From Melanopsichium pennsylvanicum (Eukaryota > Basidiomycota > Ustilaginomycetes > Ustilaginales): a stretch of DNA of 64,000 bases. Position numbers and translations under genes: made by a program. Below, one piece after another: positions 31,011 through 40,907 of this stretch; position 1 is the stretch's first letter, and every line of letters begins with the position of its first letter. The notes under the pieces were generated by a model, which worked only from the letters and a program-made list of their open reading frames with translations, was not told the DNA's origin and did not search any database. The stretch is from NCBI GenBank assembly GCA_900208305.1, contig OAPG01000004.1, positions 558,001-622,000 of the forward strand, given 5' to 3'.

Positions 31011-31070
31011 AGAGAGAGAGAAAAAAAAAAAAAAAAAAAAAAAAAAGAAAAAAGAGAGAGAGAGAGAGAG
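31011..31070. repeat. (GA)n - poly(A) - (GA)n tract
   Basis: An AG run, then 26 consecutive A residues from 31021, a G, six A, then another GA run to 31070. It lies about 300 bp upstream of the carrier start codon and may serve as a nucleosome-excluding promoter tract. Confidence 0.85.
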
Positions 31071-31372
31071 TTTTGGACCGGTAAATCAAAAACAAGTTGA
31101 CCTCCGGAATTGGTCGCTTCCAACGAGTGTGAGTGGGTGGGGTCGAGACATGCCCCCCGCCCCGGCCGGTCATCGATTGGTTTGGTCTCCGCGTGATGCT
31201 CACCTCCGCCTTGCCTCTTCACCATCACTTTCGGAAGGCACCGGTCCAACTTGATCCCTGCTACATCGCGCCTCCACAGCAAGGTTATTCTTGTATTCGG
31301 ACTCACCACAAATTTGTCCTCTTTGGAAACAAGACTCGCTCCCCAACAAGGCAACCGCATATCATAGTCACA

Positions 31373-32404
31373 ATGGCCGACGACCAGACGTCAGCCGCTA
31401 TCAAGGATGAGGAGTTTGAGCAGAAGAAGCAGGCCACCTCTTCGGTCAAGTCTTTCCTCTCTGGTGGTTTCGGTGGTGTTTGCTCCGTCCTGGTCGGTCA
31501 TCCATTCGATTTGACCAAGACCCGTCTTCAAACCGCTGCTGACGGCAAATACAAGGGTGGTCTCGATGTCGTGAAACAGACGATCAAGGCGGACGGTATC
31601 AAGGGGTAAGTTTTGCGGCACGAACTTGACGAGCAGCAGCCTCTTGCGTGGATAACCTGACTGAATGTTTTGTTTGTTCTTCCAACACTTGGTGAATACA
31701 GCATGTACCGAGGTATGGGACCTCCTTTGATCGGTGTTACACCCATTTTTGCACTCTCCTTCTGGTCGTACGACATGGGCAAAAAATTGGTTTATGCTAT
31801 GACTCCTTCTCGAACCGACCCCAAGCTTTCCATTCCTGAACTCGCTTTTGCTGGTTTCTTCTCGGCCATCCCTACCACCATGGTCGCCGGCCCTGCTGAG
31901 CGTGTCAAAGTGCTGCTTCAATTGCAAGGACAGTCTGGATCCACTGGCCCTACCTACAACGGTCCCGTGGACGTGGTTCGTCAACTTTACAAGGAAGGTG
32001 GTCTCAAGTCCATCTTCCGTGGTACCGGTGCCACGCTTGCGCGTGATGGTCCAGGATCGGCCGCATACTTCTGCGCCTACGAGGCATCCAAGCGCATGCT
32101 CACACCTGCCGGTCAGGATCCTCAGCAACTCAACTTTTTGAACGTGTTGACCGCAGGCGGTTTGGCCGGTATGGCCATGTGGGCTTTGGCCATCCCTCCC
32201 GATGTCATCAAGTCGAGATACCAGGGCGCTCCTCACGGCACTTACACTGGCTTTTTGGACTGCGCCAAAAAGACGGTCGCAAAGGATGGCATGAAGGCTC
32301 TCTTCAAGGGCTTCGGTCCCGCCATGGCTCGTGCTTTCCCTGCCAACGCCGCCACTTTCCTCGGCGTCGAAGTCTCGCTGCAAGCCATGAACAAAATGTT
32401 CTAA
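31373..32404 (+). CDS. CRC1: mitochondrial carnitine/acylcarnitine carrier
   Basis: Two exons, 31373-31605 (phase 2 donor GTAAG) and 31702-32404, give 311 residues. It has three mitochondrial-carrier repeats with the signature Px[DE]xx[RK] in GHPFDLTKTRLQ, AGPAERVKVLLQ and AIPPDVIKSRYQ, each followed by the usual G-rich helix. The combination GVTPIFALSFWSYDMGK and RVKVLLQLQGQ is characteristic of the carnitine-acylcarnitine subfamily (yeast Crc1, human SLC25A20). These exchange acylcarnitine for free carnitine across the inner membrane to feed acyl groups to mitochondria. The start is chosen because the upstream frame (open from 31133) has no carrier sequence and this ATG gives the short acidic N-terminus usual in the family. 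Confidence 0.93.
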
Positions 32405-32691
32405 GCATCAACAAAACCATTCTCAATCATGCTTATCTTTGTATTGGATCCCCTCCTCACATTAGACAAAACAACTTGCAGCTCTGATAGATAACTTCGC
32501 TTGTTGCGCCGCAGAAGTACCCTTACGGTTGGGCTGTGTTTGGCTGCTGTACGTACATTACAGTACGCGTTCCAGCTCAACTGGTGATTATCGCTTCTTC
32601 TGATTGTGTCAAGAGGTGCGTGCCCTTTCTCTCAAGTTCTGTAAAAAAGGAGATTGTTACAGTATCTCTTAGCGTCTAAGACTGGCCATTC

Positions 32692-32736
<45 letters not shown>

Positions 32737-33027
32737 TTTCGAGTTGAAAATGTCGAATGTGTCATTCGTCGGAAGAAGTGCCAAGTAAATTGGATTTTTT
32801 TTATTTTTATTTTTATTCCCCGAAAAACGCTTAGGGAGAAGTTGTGCTACTGTAACTTAATTTACAGTAATTTATGTGCATGCACCCTGATTTTCGTGTG
32901 TTGGAGTGCGCTTGCCATTCCAACTCTAAACTTACCAGTAGAAACATGCTCTCTTTCTTTCCTTCATATCACCAACCTCAACAATTCACCCAACTTTTAT
33001 CTTTTCTCAGAGTGACTGGCAGATACG
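32405..33027. other. intergenic with GT/GA microsatellite
   Basis: About 620 bp. It contains the (GT)n(GA)n tract at 32695-32736, a short ATTTTT repeat near 32795-32815, and the motif pair CTACTGTAA/TTACAGTAA at 32847-32874 shortly upstream of the next gene. Confidence 0.55.
32695..32736. repeat. (GT)16(AG)5 compound microsatellite
   Basis: Sixteen TG dinucleotides directly followed by five AG dinucleotides. Confidence 0.9.
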
Positions 33028-35562
33028 ATGAGGCAAGTCCCGGCGGAAGCTGGACCCAGCTCACCAACAGCGCCCAACAATCTCTCTTTGCTCCCATCCA
33101 ACGTCCTCACTGTGTTTCTTGCTCGATTTCACGTTCGCCATGGTAACCAGATCGAATACCAATACCCTCCCGCTCCTGCTTTTACTCCCATTGCCAAACA
33201 TGATCTCATCGATATTGACGACACAAAAACCACCTCTGATCACGCACTGGACCTCAGCGGTGTGGAATGGAAAGTTCTCCCTAGTGGTGGTCATCTCATC
33301 GAGAAAGATGTCATTTACTTTGAAACTCGTCACAAAGGCACCACTGGAGTCGCTTGCTTTCGCAACCTCAAACTTGACACCACGGCGGATGCTAATGCAG
33401 CAGCAACTCAACGTGGGGCAAGCATGGTCAGCGTAGGCTTGATTCTTCGATGCCAATCTCACCCGGATCAACAACCCACTTCACTTTCACAACAACTCGC
33501 CATCGTACCCCACCTTTTCAACCTCGGCAAAATCGCAGATCAACTCGTACACAGTCCCCAAGACACATCTCCGCTCCAGAGCTACTACGAAACCCATAGA
33601 CCCCGTACCAATACTTCTGGTACGACCACTCTGGATGGCAGGAGAATGAAACAGTTGCGCATGCGTCGAAGGCGAGATCCAAAAAACCTCCCACATGATC
33701 CAATATCGCACATGCCAGCCCTCTCTGGTTCGCTCGGTGCACTCCTCCCACACTTGCTCAAGAAACTCATGTTACCGCATCACAGGCTCCTCATCTTTTC
33801 GCCAAGTCCACCGTTGGTCCATGCAGCGCATATCGGGTTCAATCTGGCGGATCTCGTCGCTTTGGCCGTGGGTAGGGTTGGTAAAAGGCATGAGAACTTG
33901 CAGAGCTTTGCAAGCAAAGGCATCATCACGGTTCGTGGACAGATCGGCGTGCATGACATTACACAGTTGGAGGAGGAAGAAAACAAAGCGAGCAATCAAG
34001 ATGATTCAACAACCGAGAGGCGTAATAGTTGGATTGCGTGGACGAGCGATAAGATCTTGCTCGAAAAACCATGGTTGTTCGACTCAGTGCTGGATCTGTC
34101 GCCGCTCATCACGCGAGACTCGCATGGCGTGCTAAACGAAGCGGCATTGGAAAACACCGCGACCGGTGCACGATTGCTTACAGTCATACGACCATTTCTT
34201 TCTGCCAACAGTGCAGAGAAGCCAAGGTTGAAAGTGGAATCGTGGACAACGCGCGAATTTGCGACGTTCAACGAGCTGGATGTGCAAGCATCACGCCATG
34301 CTGAGCGAGTTTCGCGTCTAGGTCCCTCGGCCTGCGTTTCTCGACGCAAGTCCAAATCCCGTCTTTCGAGAACCGCGTCTTCTTCCAATCCTGGACTCTC
34401 GAGGCACAACAGTGGTGACCAGCATACAAATCCTGATGCGGTCACTGTGGCGCAATGGAGAGGCAGTGCTACGTGTTCAAGACGGAGTAGGGGGATGGGC
34501 ACTTTGAGTGCAATTCTGGCCTTTTTAAGGTATTGGTTGGCAGGTTGGTGGTTCCTACCGAGTCAATGGAGGTACGGTTTACCCGCAGCATACGTGTTAC
34601 CTCTGGGAATCAGGGGTGATGGAGGGGTAAGGGCGAGTATCTTAGTGATGCCCGAAGACGAGAGTGATGATGACGACGATTCCAACGGTGATTTGGATGA
34701 AGAAGAAGATCGGGAGATCGCTCTCGAGGATGAACAACGAGAAGAAGAGCGAGAGCGGAGGAGTAATGCGTTTGCTGATGATGCAGTTGGAGAGATGCCT
34801 TGTGCACCCGACGATGCAGCGGCCACGGTGGTAGCTCGTCGAGCAGTGGATAGAATTGATGTTGACCAAAATCCTAGCACCAACAGCAGCAGTACTGATG
34901 AAACTGATGATGGTCCTGCTTACCCCAACGTGGCGCGTAGCAATCATCATCATCTGATCCCACCTGATCCCCTTTTGGCAGCAGTCGGAGCTAGCCCTTT
35001 ACGCAGCGAATCTGATCGACTCTCTCTATCGCATCATTCGCTTCGACGTCGTTCCACAGATCGATCGCTTTCGCAGTACGCACGGTCGTTTTCATCCCAC
35101 GCCGATGGTTTTGAAGACCCCACCGCATGGACCTCGATGAGTACGAATATGGTGAAGGACGAATTGCAAGATCGTTTCCACACCATTCTTAGTGATAGTT
35201 TGTGGATGGTATGGTCTCATTGGACCACCGCGCTCGTTTGCGGCGTTTTGGATATTTTGGAAGATCGGTTGGCACAGATGGAAATCGAGGAGGATGGTGA
35301 TGAAACAAGTGTAGATTCGGAAGAAGTTGATTTGTCCGCATTGCTAGTGACCAAGTTGAGTCGAGGATTGGTGTTGGAGTTGGCGCATCAGGATATGGCA
35401 TCGTTGGGATTGAGTGTGGGAAACAAAGTGGATGTTGAAGTGGTCGAGTGTTTGGGAAGTACATGTTTGAACTTGTTGACCAGCTCGATTTGTCAAGGTA
35501 AGGATAAAGAACCAAAGGTGGTGGTTAGGAGAGGTTGGAGTTTATTTCGCTGGTTGTTGTAG
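33028..35562 (+). CDS. DENND11/LCHN (Anr2-like) DENN-family protein
   Basis: Intronless, 844 residues. The N-terminal 200 residues carry the family pattern: a strand VLTVFLARFHVRHGNQIEYQYP, then WKVLPSGGHLIEKDVIYF and GVACFRNLKL. A second conserved region at about 230-370 includes LSGSLGALLPHLLKKLMLPHHRLLIFS and later IGVHDI. The stretch WIAWTSDKILLEKPWLFD leads into a long acidic, Ser-rich insertion (about 540-690). A C-terminal helical block follows (SDSLWMVWSHWTTALVCGVLDI). This organisation matches the LCHN/DENND11 group, which includes yeast Anr2. The DENN fold usually acts as a Rab guanine-nucleotide exchange module. The target GTPase cannot be read from sequence. The insertion is a lineage-specific elaboration. 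Confidence 0.72.
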   Translation: MRQVPAEAGPSSPTAPNNLSLLPSNVLTVFLARFHVRHGNQIEYQYPPAPAFTPIAKHDLIDIDDTKTTSDHALDLSGVEWKVLPSGGHLIEKDVIYFETRHKGTTGVACFRNLKLDTTADANAAATQRGASMVSVGLILRCQSHPDQQPTSLSQQLAIVPHLFNLGKIADQLVHSPQDTSPLQSYYETHRPRTNTSGTTTLDGRRMKQLRMRRRRDPKNLPHDPISHMPALSGSLGALLPHLLKKLMLPHHRLLIFSPSPPLVHAAHIGFNLADLVALAVGRVGKRHENLQSFASKGIITVRGQIGVHDITQLEEEENKASNQDDSTTERRNSWIAWTSDKILLEKPWLFDSVLDLSPLITRDSHGVLNEAALENTATGARLLTVIRPFLSANSAEKPRLKVESWTTREFATFNELDVQASRHAERVSRLGPSACVSRRKSKSRLSRTASSSNPGLSRHNSGDQHTNPDAVTVAQWRGSATCSRRSRGMGTLSAILAFLRYWLAGWWFLPSQWRYGLPAAYVLPLGIRGDGGVRASILVMPEDESDDDDDSNGDLDEEEDREIALEDEQREEERERRSNAFADDAVGEMPCAPDDAAATVVARRAVDRIDVDQNPSTNSSSTDETDDGPAYPNVARSNHHHLIPPDPLLAAVGASPLRSESDRLSLSHHSLRRRSTDRSLSQYARSFSSHADGFEDPTAWTSMSTNMVKDELQDRFHTILSDSLWMVWSHWTTALVCGVLDILEDRLAQMEIEEDGDETSVDSEEVDLSALLVTKLSRGLVLELAHQDMASLGLSVGNKVDVEVVECLGSTCLNLLTSSICQGKDKEPKVVVRRGWSLFRWLL

Positions 35563-35614
35563 AATGCCAGATAAAAGAAAATCGTTAAAAATTTATGTAG
35601 GATGGTGGTGCATG

Positions 35615-36721
35615 CTAATTTGTTTCCATAGCTGTGCTTGTGTCTGTGTGTGATTGATGAGATGGCTGCGTCGTTAAGGTTGAGACAACTTTTTGCGTCT
35701 CTGCATGATTTAAATGATCCTCTTCCTCTTGTTCCACTTCCTCTTCTTCTTGTTGTTGTTGTTGTTGTTGTTCATCATCATCGTCATCATCATCATCTCT
35801 TTCGTCTTGATCGTCTTTGCTAGTGGGATTCAACAAGTCTTTGATGGTGTCGGTGATTTTTTTTTGCATCTCTGTACCAAATTTGCCATTTTTCGCCAAC
35901 ATTCCGGTTGTAAAACCAACATGACCATCACTAGCTTTGCTTGTACTTTCCGAAAAAGAAAAAGTAGAAGAGGTTACAATGTGACGAATAAGCAAATCGT
36001 AAACACTAGCCTCTCCACTCGTGTCTCTAGAAGCATAATCAACTGGTTCAGTCTCGAGCAGTTTGAGCAGGTTATTTTGCTGTCCTCGTCTCTCTTCGAT
36101 TCGTAACGAGTCATGCTGTTGTTCAACCAATTTTCGAAGTGGACCAGAAAGAAATTGAAGGAAGGTAATTTTGGAGCCCAGGTTCATATTTTGATGTGTT
36201 GTAGCAACCTCTAGCGATGATGTGGAATGTGTTGAGAATAATGCGGGTTGGGAGAAAGCAGTTGGTGTTAGGGTGTGTGCGGTTGCAGCGGTATCTCGCA
36301 AAGAAGGGTTGGAAAGAGTAGCAGATGAGACGCTTTGTTGTGCATTAATTGGCGTTGAAGACGTCATACTGGAAGCAGTCAATGTTGTACTTGGTGTGGG
36401 TGCTGAGATTACCGGTACTGGAGGTGCAGATGGTGTGGCAGTGAAGAAAGTATCCAACATCTGACGCCGAAGCTGATCCACATACCCGCTTTTCTTGAGC
36501 TCCTGTAGTACTTGATCAGGTGTAAGTCCTGTCACCGTAACCTTCTGTGGAACATTTTCAGGTTTGGTATCTGTTACAATTGTTGCTTCTATGGTGTCCG
36601 TAGTGCTTTTGGTTGTCGCATCCACTATTGAGGTCGGGTCGTTTGAGGCTATCGCGGGTTGAATGGGCGCGATTGAAGATAAATTCGCAATAGCTTCATT
36701 CGAAACCGTTGCTGAGCTCAT
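35615..36721 (-). CDS. Shg1/BOD1-domain protein (COMPASS-associated)
   Basis: Frame of 368 residues from the ATG at 36721. Residues about 70-95 (PDQVLQELKKSGYVDQLRRQ, then MLDTF) are the hallmark of the Shg1/BOD1 family. Yeast Shg1 is a subunit of the Set1/COMPASS histone H3K4 methyltransferase, and animal BOD1 proteins act on Set1 complexes and kinetochores. A long Ser/Thr/Pro linker follows, then a second helical block (about 190-240: LSGPLRKLVEQQHDSLRIEE). The tail is extremely low-complexity: about nine Asp, seven Gln and then Glu-rich, encoded by GAT and CAG-type triplet runs at about 35740-35800. An in-frame acceptor lies 24 bases upstream of the ATG, so upstream exons are possible (see the next entry). 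Confidence 0.72.
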   Translation of the reverse strand: MSSATVSNEAIANLSSIAPIQPAIASNDPTSIVDATTKSTTDTIEATIVTDTKPENVPQKVTVTGLTPDQVLQELKKSGYVDQLRRQMLDTFFTATPSAPPVPVISAPTPSTTLTASSMTSSTPINAQQSVSSATLSNPSLRDTAATAHTLTPTAFSQPALFSTHSTSSLEVATTHQNMNLGSKITFLQFLSGPLRKLVEQQHDSLRIEERRGQQNNLLKLLETEPVDYASRDTSGEASVYDLLIRHIVTSSTFSFSESTSKASDGHVGFTTGMLAKNGKFGTEMQKKITDTIKDLLNPTSKDDQDERDDDDDDDDEQQQQQQQEEEEVEQEEEDHLNHAETQKVVSTLTTQPSHQSHTDTSTAMETN

Positions 36722-37883
36722 GATAGTTGGATTAGTAGCGAGAGACTATGTGGAAAAGGCGAGAACAGGACGTAAGAGGGTTGAAAAGGCAAGCAAGAAA
36801 GGTATGTATGGTAGGACCCTAAGACTAGTGTTGGCCCGCGTTCCGAGATATCCCAAAACATAAAACGGAGAGACGCACTTCGAGAGAATACTCACACTAG
36901 TCTTGGACAACACGCCATCTGGTCTCAAGAGCAAGAGGAGGCCATCCTCACTTGAATCCAGCCCAATCCAATCCTCGATGGTGATACTTTGACCGACCTC
37001 AAATAACATACAAAGCAAGCACGATCGATCGATCTCACAGACTGGCACAAATCAAACGATCTAAATTATAACATGTATTGCCAACTCTACAGATCGAAAC
37101 GAGTAATAAAATGAAAAGGGGGGGAAAACGTACGTAGGTCAGCAATAGTTCGTATTGGACCATCAATTTTCCTTGGACAGTAGCATCTAATGCCATTGCA
37201 ATGCACCGAATCGTTTGCGAAATGGGATATGGCTTTCGACCAAGATCAGAATCCGATGTAGATATCAACAAATGCCCGTCCCTTTTTTGAATACACAGCC
37301 TGTGTTACCAAGACTGCGCCTTGCAATGCCGCTCACATTTTGTACACCGGAGCTAAACGAAGCAAGGGAAGAGAAGCAGGTGTGTTTATGTCCGCCCATC
37401 GGGGTAATTATCATCCTTTCGAGAGGGTTTAAAAAGCTTTCCCATTCTTTAAAGCCAACGTCATGGGTGCGAACGTCGATGGCAGGAATTGCTGTGGAAA
37501 TAGATGATCGCTGTTTATGTGTGGGTTGACTACTTACCAGTTGGCTACGTAACCAGCAAAAGAATATGTTGGCTGAGCACACCTCGAAAGATGTGAAGGG
37601 TGAGAAAAGGAGGTTTGAATAGAAAAGGTCCAGGACTGTAAACTTTTTTTTTCTTCTTCTTCTTTTCTTTCCTTGCTTGGTCGACTGCGAGCCTTTTTTT
37701 TTTCTTTTCTCCTCGATTTGGCACAATCACACGCGCGAGAAAAGGGCAAAATCTCGGAGATCGGAAGTAGATTACTGGTCACAGTGTAGGACCCTCTCTG
37801 CGTGTGTCTCTCTCTTACACAAGAACGTTCGTCAACCTTGAACCATCCTTCACCCTTTTGTCCACAAGCATATATCATACAAG
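36722..37883. other. divergent intergenic region with possible unassigned minus-strand exons
   Basis: Between the Shg1-type gene (-) and FMC1 (+). On the minus strand there are two coding-like blocks with splice signals. Block A, 37196-37134, starts ATG (MALDATVQGK) and ends at GTACGT. Block B, about 37038-36896 (VGQSITIEDWIGLDSSEDG), ends at GTGAGT. A strong pyrimidine-rich acceptor ending at 36746 would join block B in phase 0 to eight codons leading into the Shg1 ATG. They could be 5' exons of that gene or a separate small gene. I recognise no family, and the junction between A and B is uncertain. The right half is FMC1 promoter, with T/C-rich tracts near 37640-37710. Confidence 0.35.
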
Positions 37884-38628
37884 ATGTTCGCTACAGCAAA
37901 AAGGTCGATGGCTGTAAAGGCACTTTATGATGATGTGGTAAAGCTTGCCGAGCGCTCCGTATGTGTCTTTTTCAGCAGCGCTGCTCCTTGCTTGCCTTGG
38001 AACTTCAAACTGACCAAACACTCTTACATACTTGTATTGACACAGGTAAAGACCGGACCTCTTGCATCCTACCTTCAGAAGGAATTCAAAGATGTTGCCA
38101 CTGGCATTGTCTCTTCTTCCCCCAAATCAACAAGCGACTATACACCTTTCATTCCACCAAACAAGACCACAGAACAGATGCGTCAACAGAACCTCGAAAA
38201 TCTACACATCTTCCTGACCAACAAGGCTTTACATGCCGTATGTACTTTTCACCCCTTTGAAATATCCATTCAACTTTGTTGAAATTTTTACTAATCCTCA
38301 TAATCTCATTTTTCATTCAATTCGTTCGATTGTGTGATCACAGGAGCTATTGCAGAGGTACAACCCAACCACAGCAATGTCGGAAGAAGAACGAATTCGT
38401 CTCACCGCTCGTCGTGTGGGTCTCGACGTACCCATCACCCACAATCCTTCCGCTGCTTCTACTTCCATGTCAGACACCGACTCGGCTAACAATTACAGAG
38501 AGAGCGCACAGATCGCACAAAACAAGTACGAACAGGACAAACATCACCGTCAAGGCCAATTGTATTCGGGAAACGGTGATGGTTTGAATGTGGGTGGTCC
38601 ATTGCGACCTCCTGGATCCAAAGAGTAA
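37884..38628 (+). CDS. FMC1: ATP synthase assembly factor Fmc1 (LYR family)
   Basis: Three exons, 37884-37958, 38046-38237 and 38344-38628, all phase 0 with GTATGT donors and CAG acceptors, give 183 residues. Exon 1 carries the LYR-like position (KALYDDVVKLAE, with Asp in place of Arg). Exon 3 carries the Fmc1 hallmark LQRYNP followed by MSEEERIRLTARRVGLDVP. In yeast, Fmc1 assists Atp12 in assembling the F1 head of mitochondrial ATP synthase at elevated temperature. The C-terminal 70 residues are polar and low-complexity, longer than in most relatives. It is convergent with the next gene, with 89 bp between the stops. Confidence 0.85.
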
Positions 38629-38717
38629 AGCTTGCATTTGTATCTATCTATGGTTGAATGCAAAATCCCGAATAAACACATTTCGGGTCCAGACCTGAGT
38701 AAGGGGATGAGGTCGGT

Positions 38718-40073
38718 TCAAAAACCGTATTCTTCCAACTTGGCTGCAACTTTGGCAACCTCGACATTGCCGCCACTCAAAATCACACCGATACGAATCT
38801 CGGGTTGATTTTCCCCAGCCTCAATTCTGTGCTTGACGATATAATCGATCCAATCCTTCAACCCCCACAGCGACCTAGGATTTTCAAGATCTGCAGATTG
38901 ATTGTTTGCCCGCCGTTGTGCAGCAGCAGCAGCAACAGCAGGAGTAGACGCCTCGTTGAATCCTTGCAAAATTGTGGCCATTCCAACGGCGGCCGAGGGT
39001 TCGACAAACTGCTTTTGACGAGTCCAGTGGAGATGCAAAGCTCTTAGCACGTTTTCTTCGCGTACTGTGACGATGGTATCCACGTTCTTTTGAATGTGTT
39101 GGAGGGTGCGAGGCGATAATGAAGTTAAGAGGCCGTCGCAGATCGTCTTTGGTGGCTGTGGTGGTAATTCAACTTTACCTGTTTGAACGGAATGAAAGGC
39201 GTCATTCACAAGGTCTGGTTCAGCACCAATCACGATGATTCTGTCATCTGCTGCTTTGATGGCGGTGGAGACACCTGAGAGCATTCCACCTCCGCCTACT
39301 GGAGCGATCACTATGTCAAAAACTGGTTGCGATGCGTCTCTCGTTTTCCATGCTGCTTCTGCTTTCGGGCCTTGAGCGAGAACATTCTTTGAGCCGAAAA
39401 GCTTTCTAGCCGAAACGTTGCTAGACTCGGCAGCGTGAGAGCAAGCTGGTTTATACTCGAGCCATGGCGCTTGATCCAGCATTTCCAAAGCCATGGTTCC
39501 CTGTCCAGCAATCACCAGTGGCTCATCGTAAGGATGAACAAATTTTACCGTATAGCCTTGCTTTTCATACTTTTCCATCACTTCTCGAGCTGTTGATTCG
39601 CGTGCCTCGTTGGTAGGTTTGCAAAATGTGATGCTCGCGCCGTATCCAGCCACCGCGTCTTTCTTGGGCCTGGGAGCATTCTCTGGCATGACCACTGCGG
39701 CGATACACCCTGCAGACTTGGCTGCGCACGCAAGTGCAGCGGCATGGTTGCCTGAAGAGTGAGTGACTACTACAAGTTTGGATGGACAAAACGGTTCGGG
39801 TCCATTGTGAGCCGATTTGGCAGAGGCAAGATGAACGAGCACCGAATTGGTGGCTCCGCGGTATTTGAACGCTCCTACTCGTTGAAGATGCTCTGCCTTG
39901 AACGCAAGACGAATACGACGGGTTGTGGAAGCGGAAGAGGAGGAGGAGGAGTCGTCGCCAACAAGAGATTGGGTTGCAAGGGCATCTACAGCCTGGTTGG
40001 TGAGAAGGGGGGTATAGTGAGTGTAGGGTGAAATTCGAGCGTGGGCCTCTTGAATGTCGTTGAGTGATACCAT
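38718..40073 (-). CDS. serine racemase / 3-hydroxyaspartate dehydratase-type PLP enzyme
   Basis: 451 residues from the ATG at 40073; the frame is open 13 codons further upstream, but those residues do not fit the family start. It is a fold-type II PLP enzyme: Schiff-base Lys70 in GAFKYRGA, substrate loop SSGNH at 106-110, and PLP-phosphate loop GGGG at 260-263 (VGGGGMLSG). The arrangement and the sequence around Lys70 place it with mammalian serine racemase, yeast Sry1 (threo-3-hydroxyaspartate ammonia-lyase) and threonine dehydratases lacking the regulatory ACT domain. Substrate choice cannot be decided from sequence. Ser/Ala-rich insertions occur at 40-52 and about 210-245. No targeting peptide is evident, so it is probably cytosolic. 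Confidence 0.85.
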   Translation of the reverse strand: MVSLNDIQEAHARISPYTHYTPLLTNQAVDALATQSLVGDDSSSSSSASTTRRIRLAFKAEHLQRVGAFKYRGATNSVLVHLASAKSAHNGPEPFCPSKLVVVTHSSGNHAAALACAAKSAGCIAAVVMPENAPRPKKDAVAGYGASITFCKPTNEARESTAREVMEKYEKQGYTVKFVHPYDEPLVIAGQGTMALEMLDQAPWLEYKPACSHAAESSNVSARKLFGSKNVLAQGPKAEAAWKTRDASQPVFDIVIAPVGGGGMLSGVSTAIKAADDRIIVIGAEPDLVNDAFHSVQTGKVELPPQPPKTICDGLLTSLSPRTLQHIQKNVDTIVTVREENVLRALHLHWTRQKQFVEPSAAVGMATILQGFNEASTPAVAAAAAQRRANNQSADLENPRSLWGLKDWIDYIVKHRIEAGENQPEIRIGVILSGGNVEVAKVAAKLEEYGF

Positions 40074-40907
40074 TTTGGCGTGAGAGTGCCAAAGAAAGAG
40101 GTGATTAATCAATACGATAGCGATCCTTTGATATTCACATTGCTGGAGATTGTCTAAAACACAAAGGTAGACCTATGCAGCAAAATAAGACTTGATGGCT
40201 GCCCAACCCAGATAAAGTAGTGTCGGCCAACCATGTGGACGCTATGCCGATTACTAATTGATATATAAACAAATCGGGTAGCTTGTCGAACCAACTCCGT
40301 ATCGCACGGCAAAACAGTGTAAACTTCGTGCTTCGAATTCACTTTTTTTTTATTTTCGGCAATTTTCCAGAAAAAGTTTCGTTTAGGTTCCAAGAAATAA
40401 AGGATCGGCTGTTGCCCCGATTGTTACGCCGCCAATCTCGATTCACCAACAGGAAATTGGTGTGAGGATGAGAGCTGTGATAGTTGGTTTCATTCGTAAA
40501 TATACTGTATAATAAATCACAGACTAGGCTGCCGTGATGTGCCAACACGCTCGATTTCTTAGTGCAGCAAACGCAAAGCTGAACCAAGAGAAAAACAAAG
40601 CTAAGACCGGAGCGGTATGTGACTGTGACTGTGACTGTGACTGTGACTGATGCAACAAGCAGCTTTGCTTTCTTGTATTTGAGATTTGTGCTTCTGCATC
40701 CCGTCTCTGGCCGCACTGGGAGAGTGTACTGAAAAGTATACTACAATTACAGTTGTGTGCTCGACCTCTGCTCTCCTATCTCCACACGACGAATCGTAGT
40801 ATCTTTCTTCTTAGCCTTTTTTTTCTTTTTGGCTTTCACCTCTCTCTTCAACCTTCATACGGTCCCCTGATCCTTTCTTCTTGCCCCCTGAAATCCATAC
40901 GGAAACT
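40074..40907. other. divergent promoter region with hexanucleotide repeat
   Basis: About 830 bp between the PLP enzyme gene (-) and TOM70 (+). It contains five exact GTGACT units at 40619-40648, TACTGTA-type motifs near 40500 and 40725, and a C/T-rich leader directly before TOM70. Confidence 0.55.
40619..40648. repeat. (GTGACT)5 tandem repeat
   Basis: Five perfect hexanucleotide copies about 260 bp upstream of the TOM70 start codon. Confidence 0.9.

Larger units (their letters stand above)
30009..31372. other. intergenic with low-complexity tracts
   Basis: 1.36 kb between the Cox16-Erv1 gene and the carnitine carrier gene. It contains an AAAT tetranucleotide run (about 30727-30770) and a GA/A-tract (31011-31070). 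The stretch after 31070 is probably the carrier's promoter and leader. Reverse-strand open frames across the purine tract are low-complexity artefacts. Confidence 0.55.

Noticed and set aside
30947..31360. Reverse-strand open frames of 118-137 residues over the GA/A tract
   Set aside because: The translation is mostly Phe/Ser runs made by the purine tract, and the frame overlaps the promoter of the carnitine carrier.
31391..32383. 330-residue reverse-strand frame opposite the carnitine carrier gene
   Set aside because: It is a mirror frame of a well-conserved gene and has no domain of its own.
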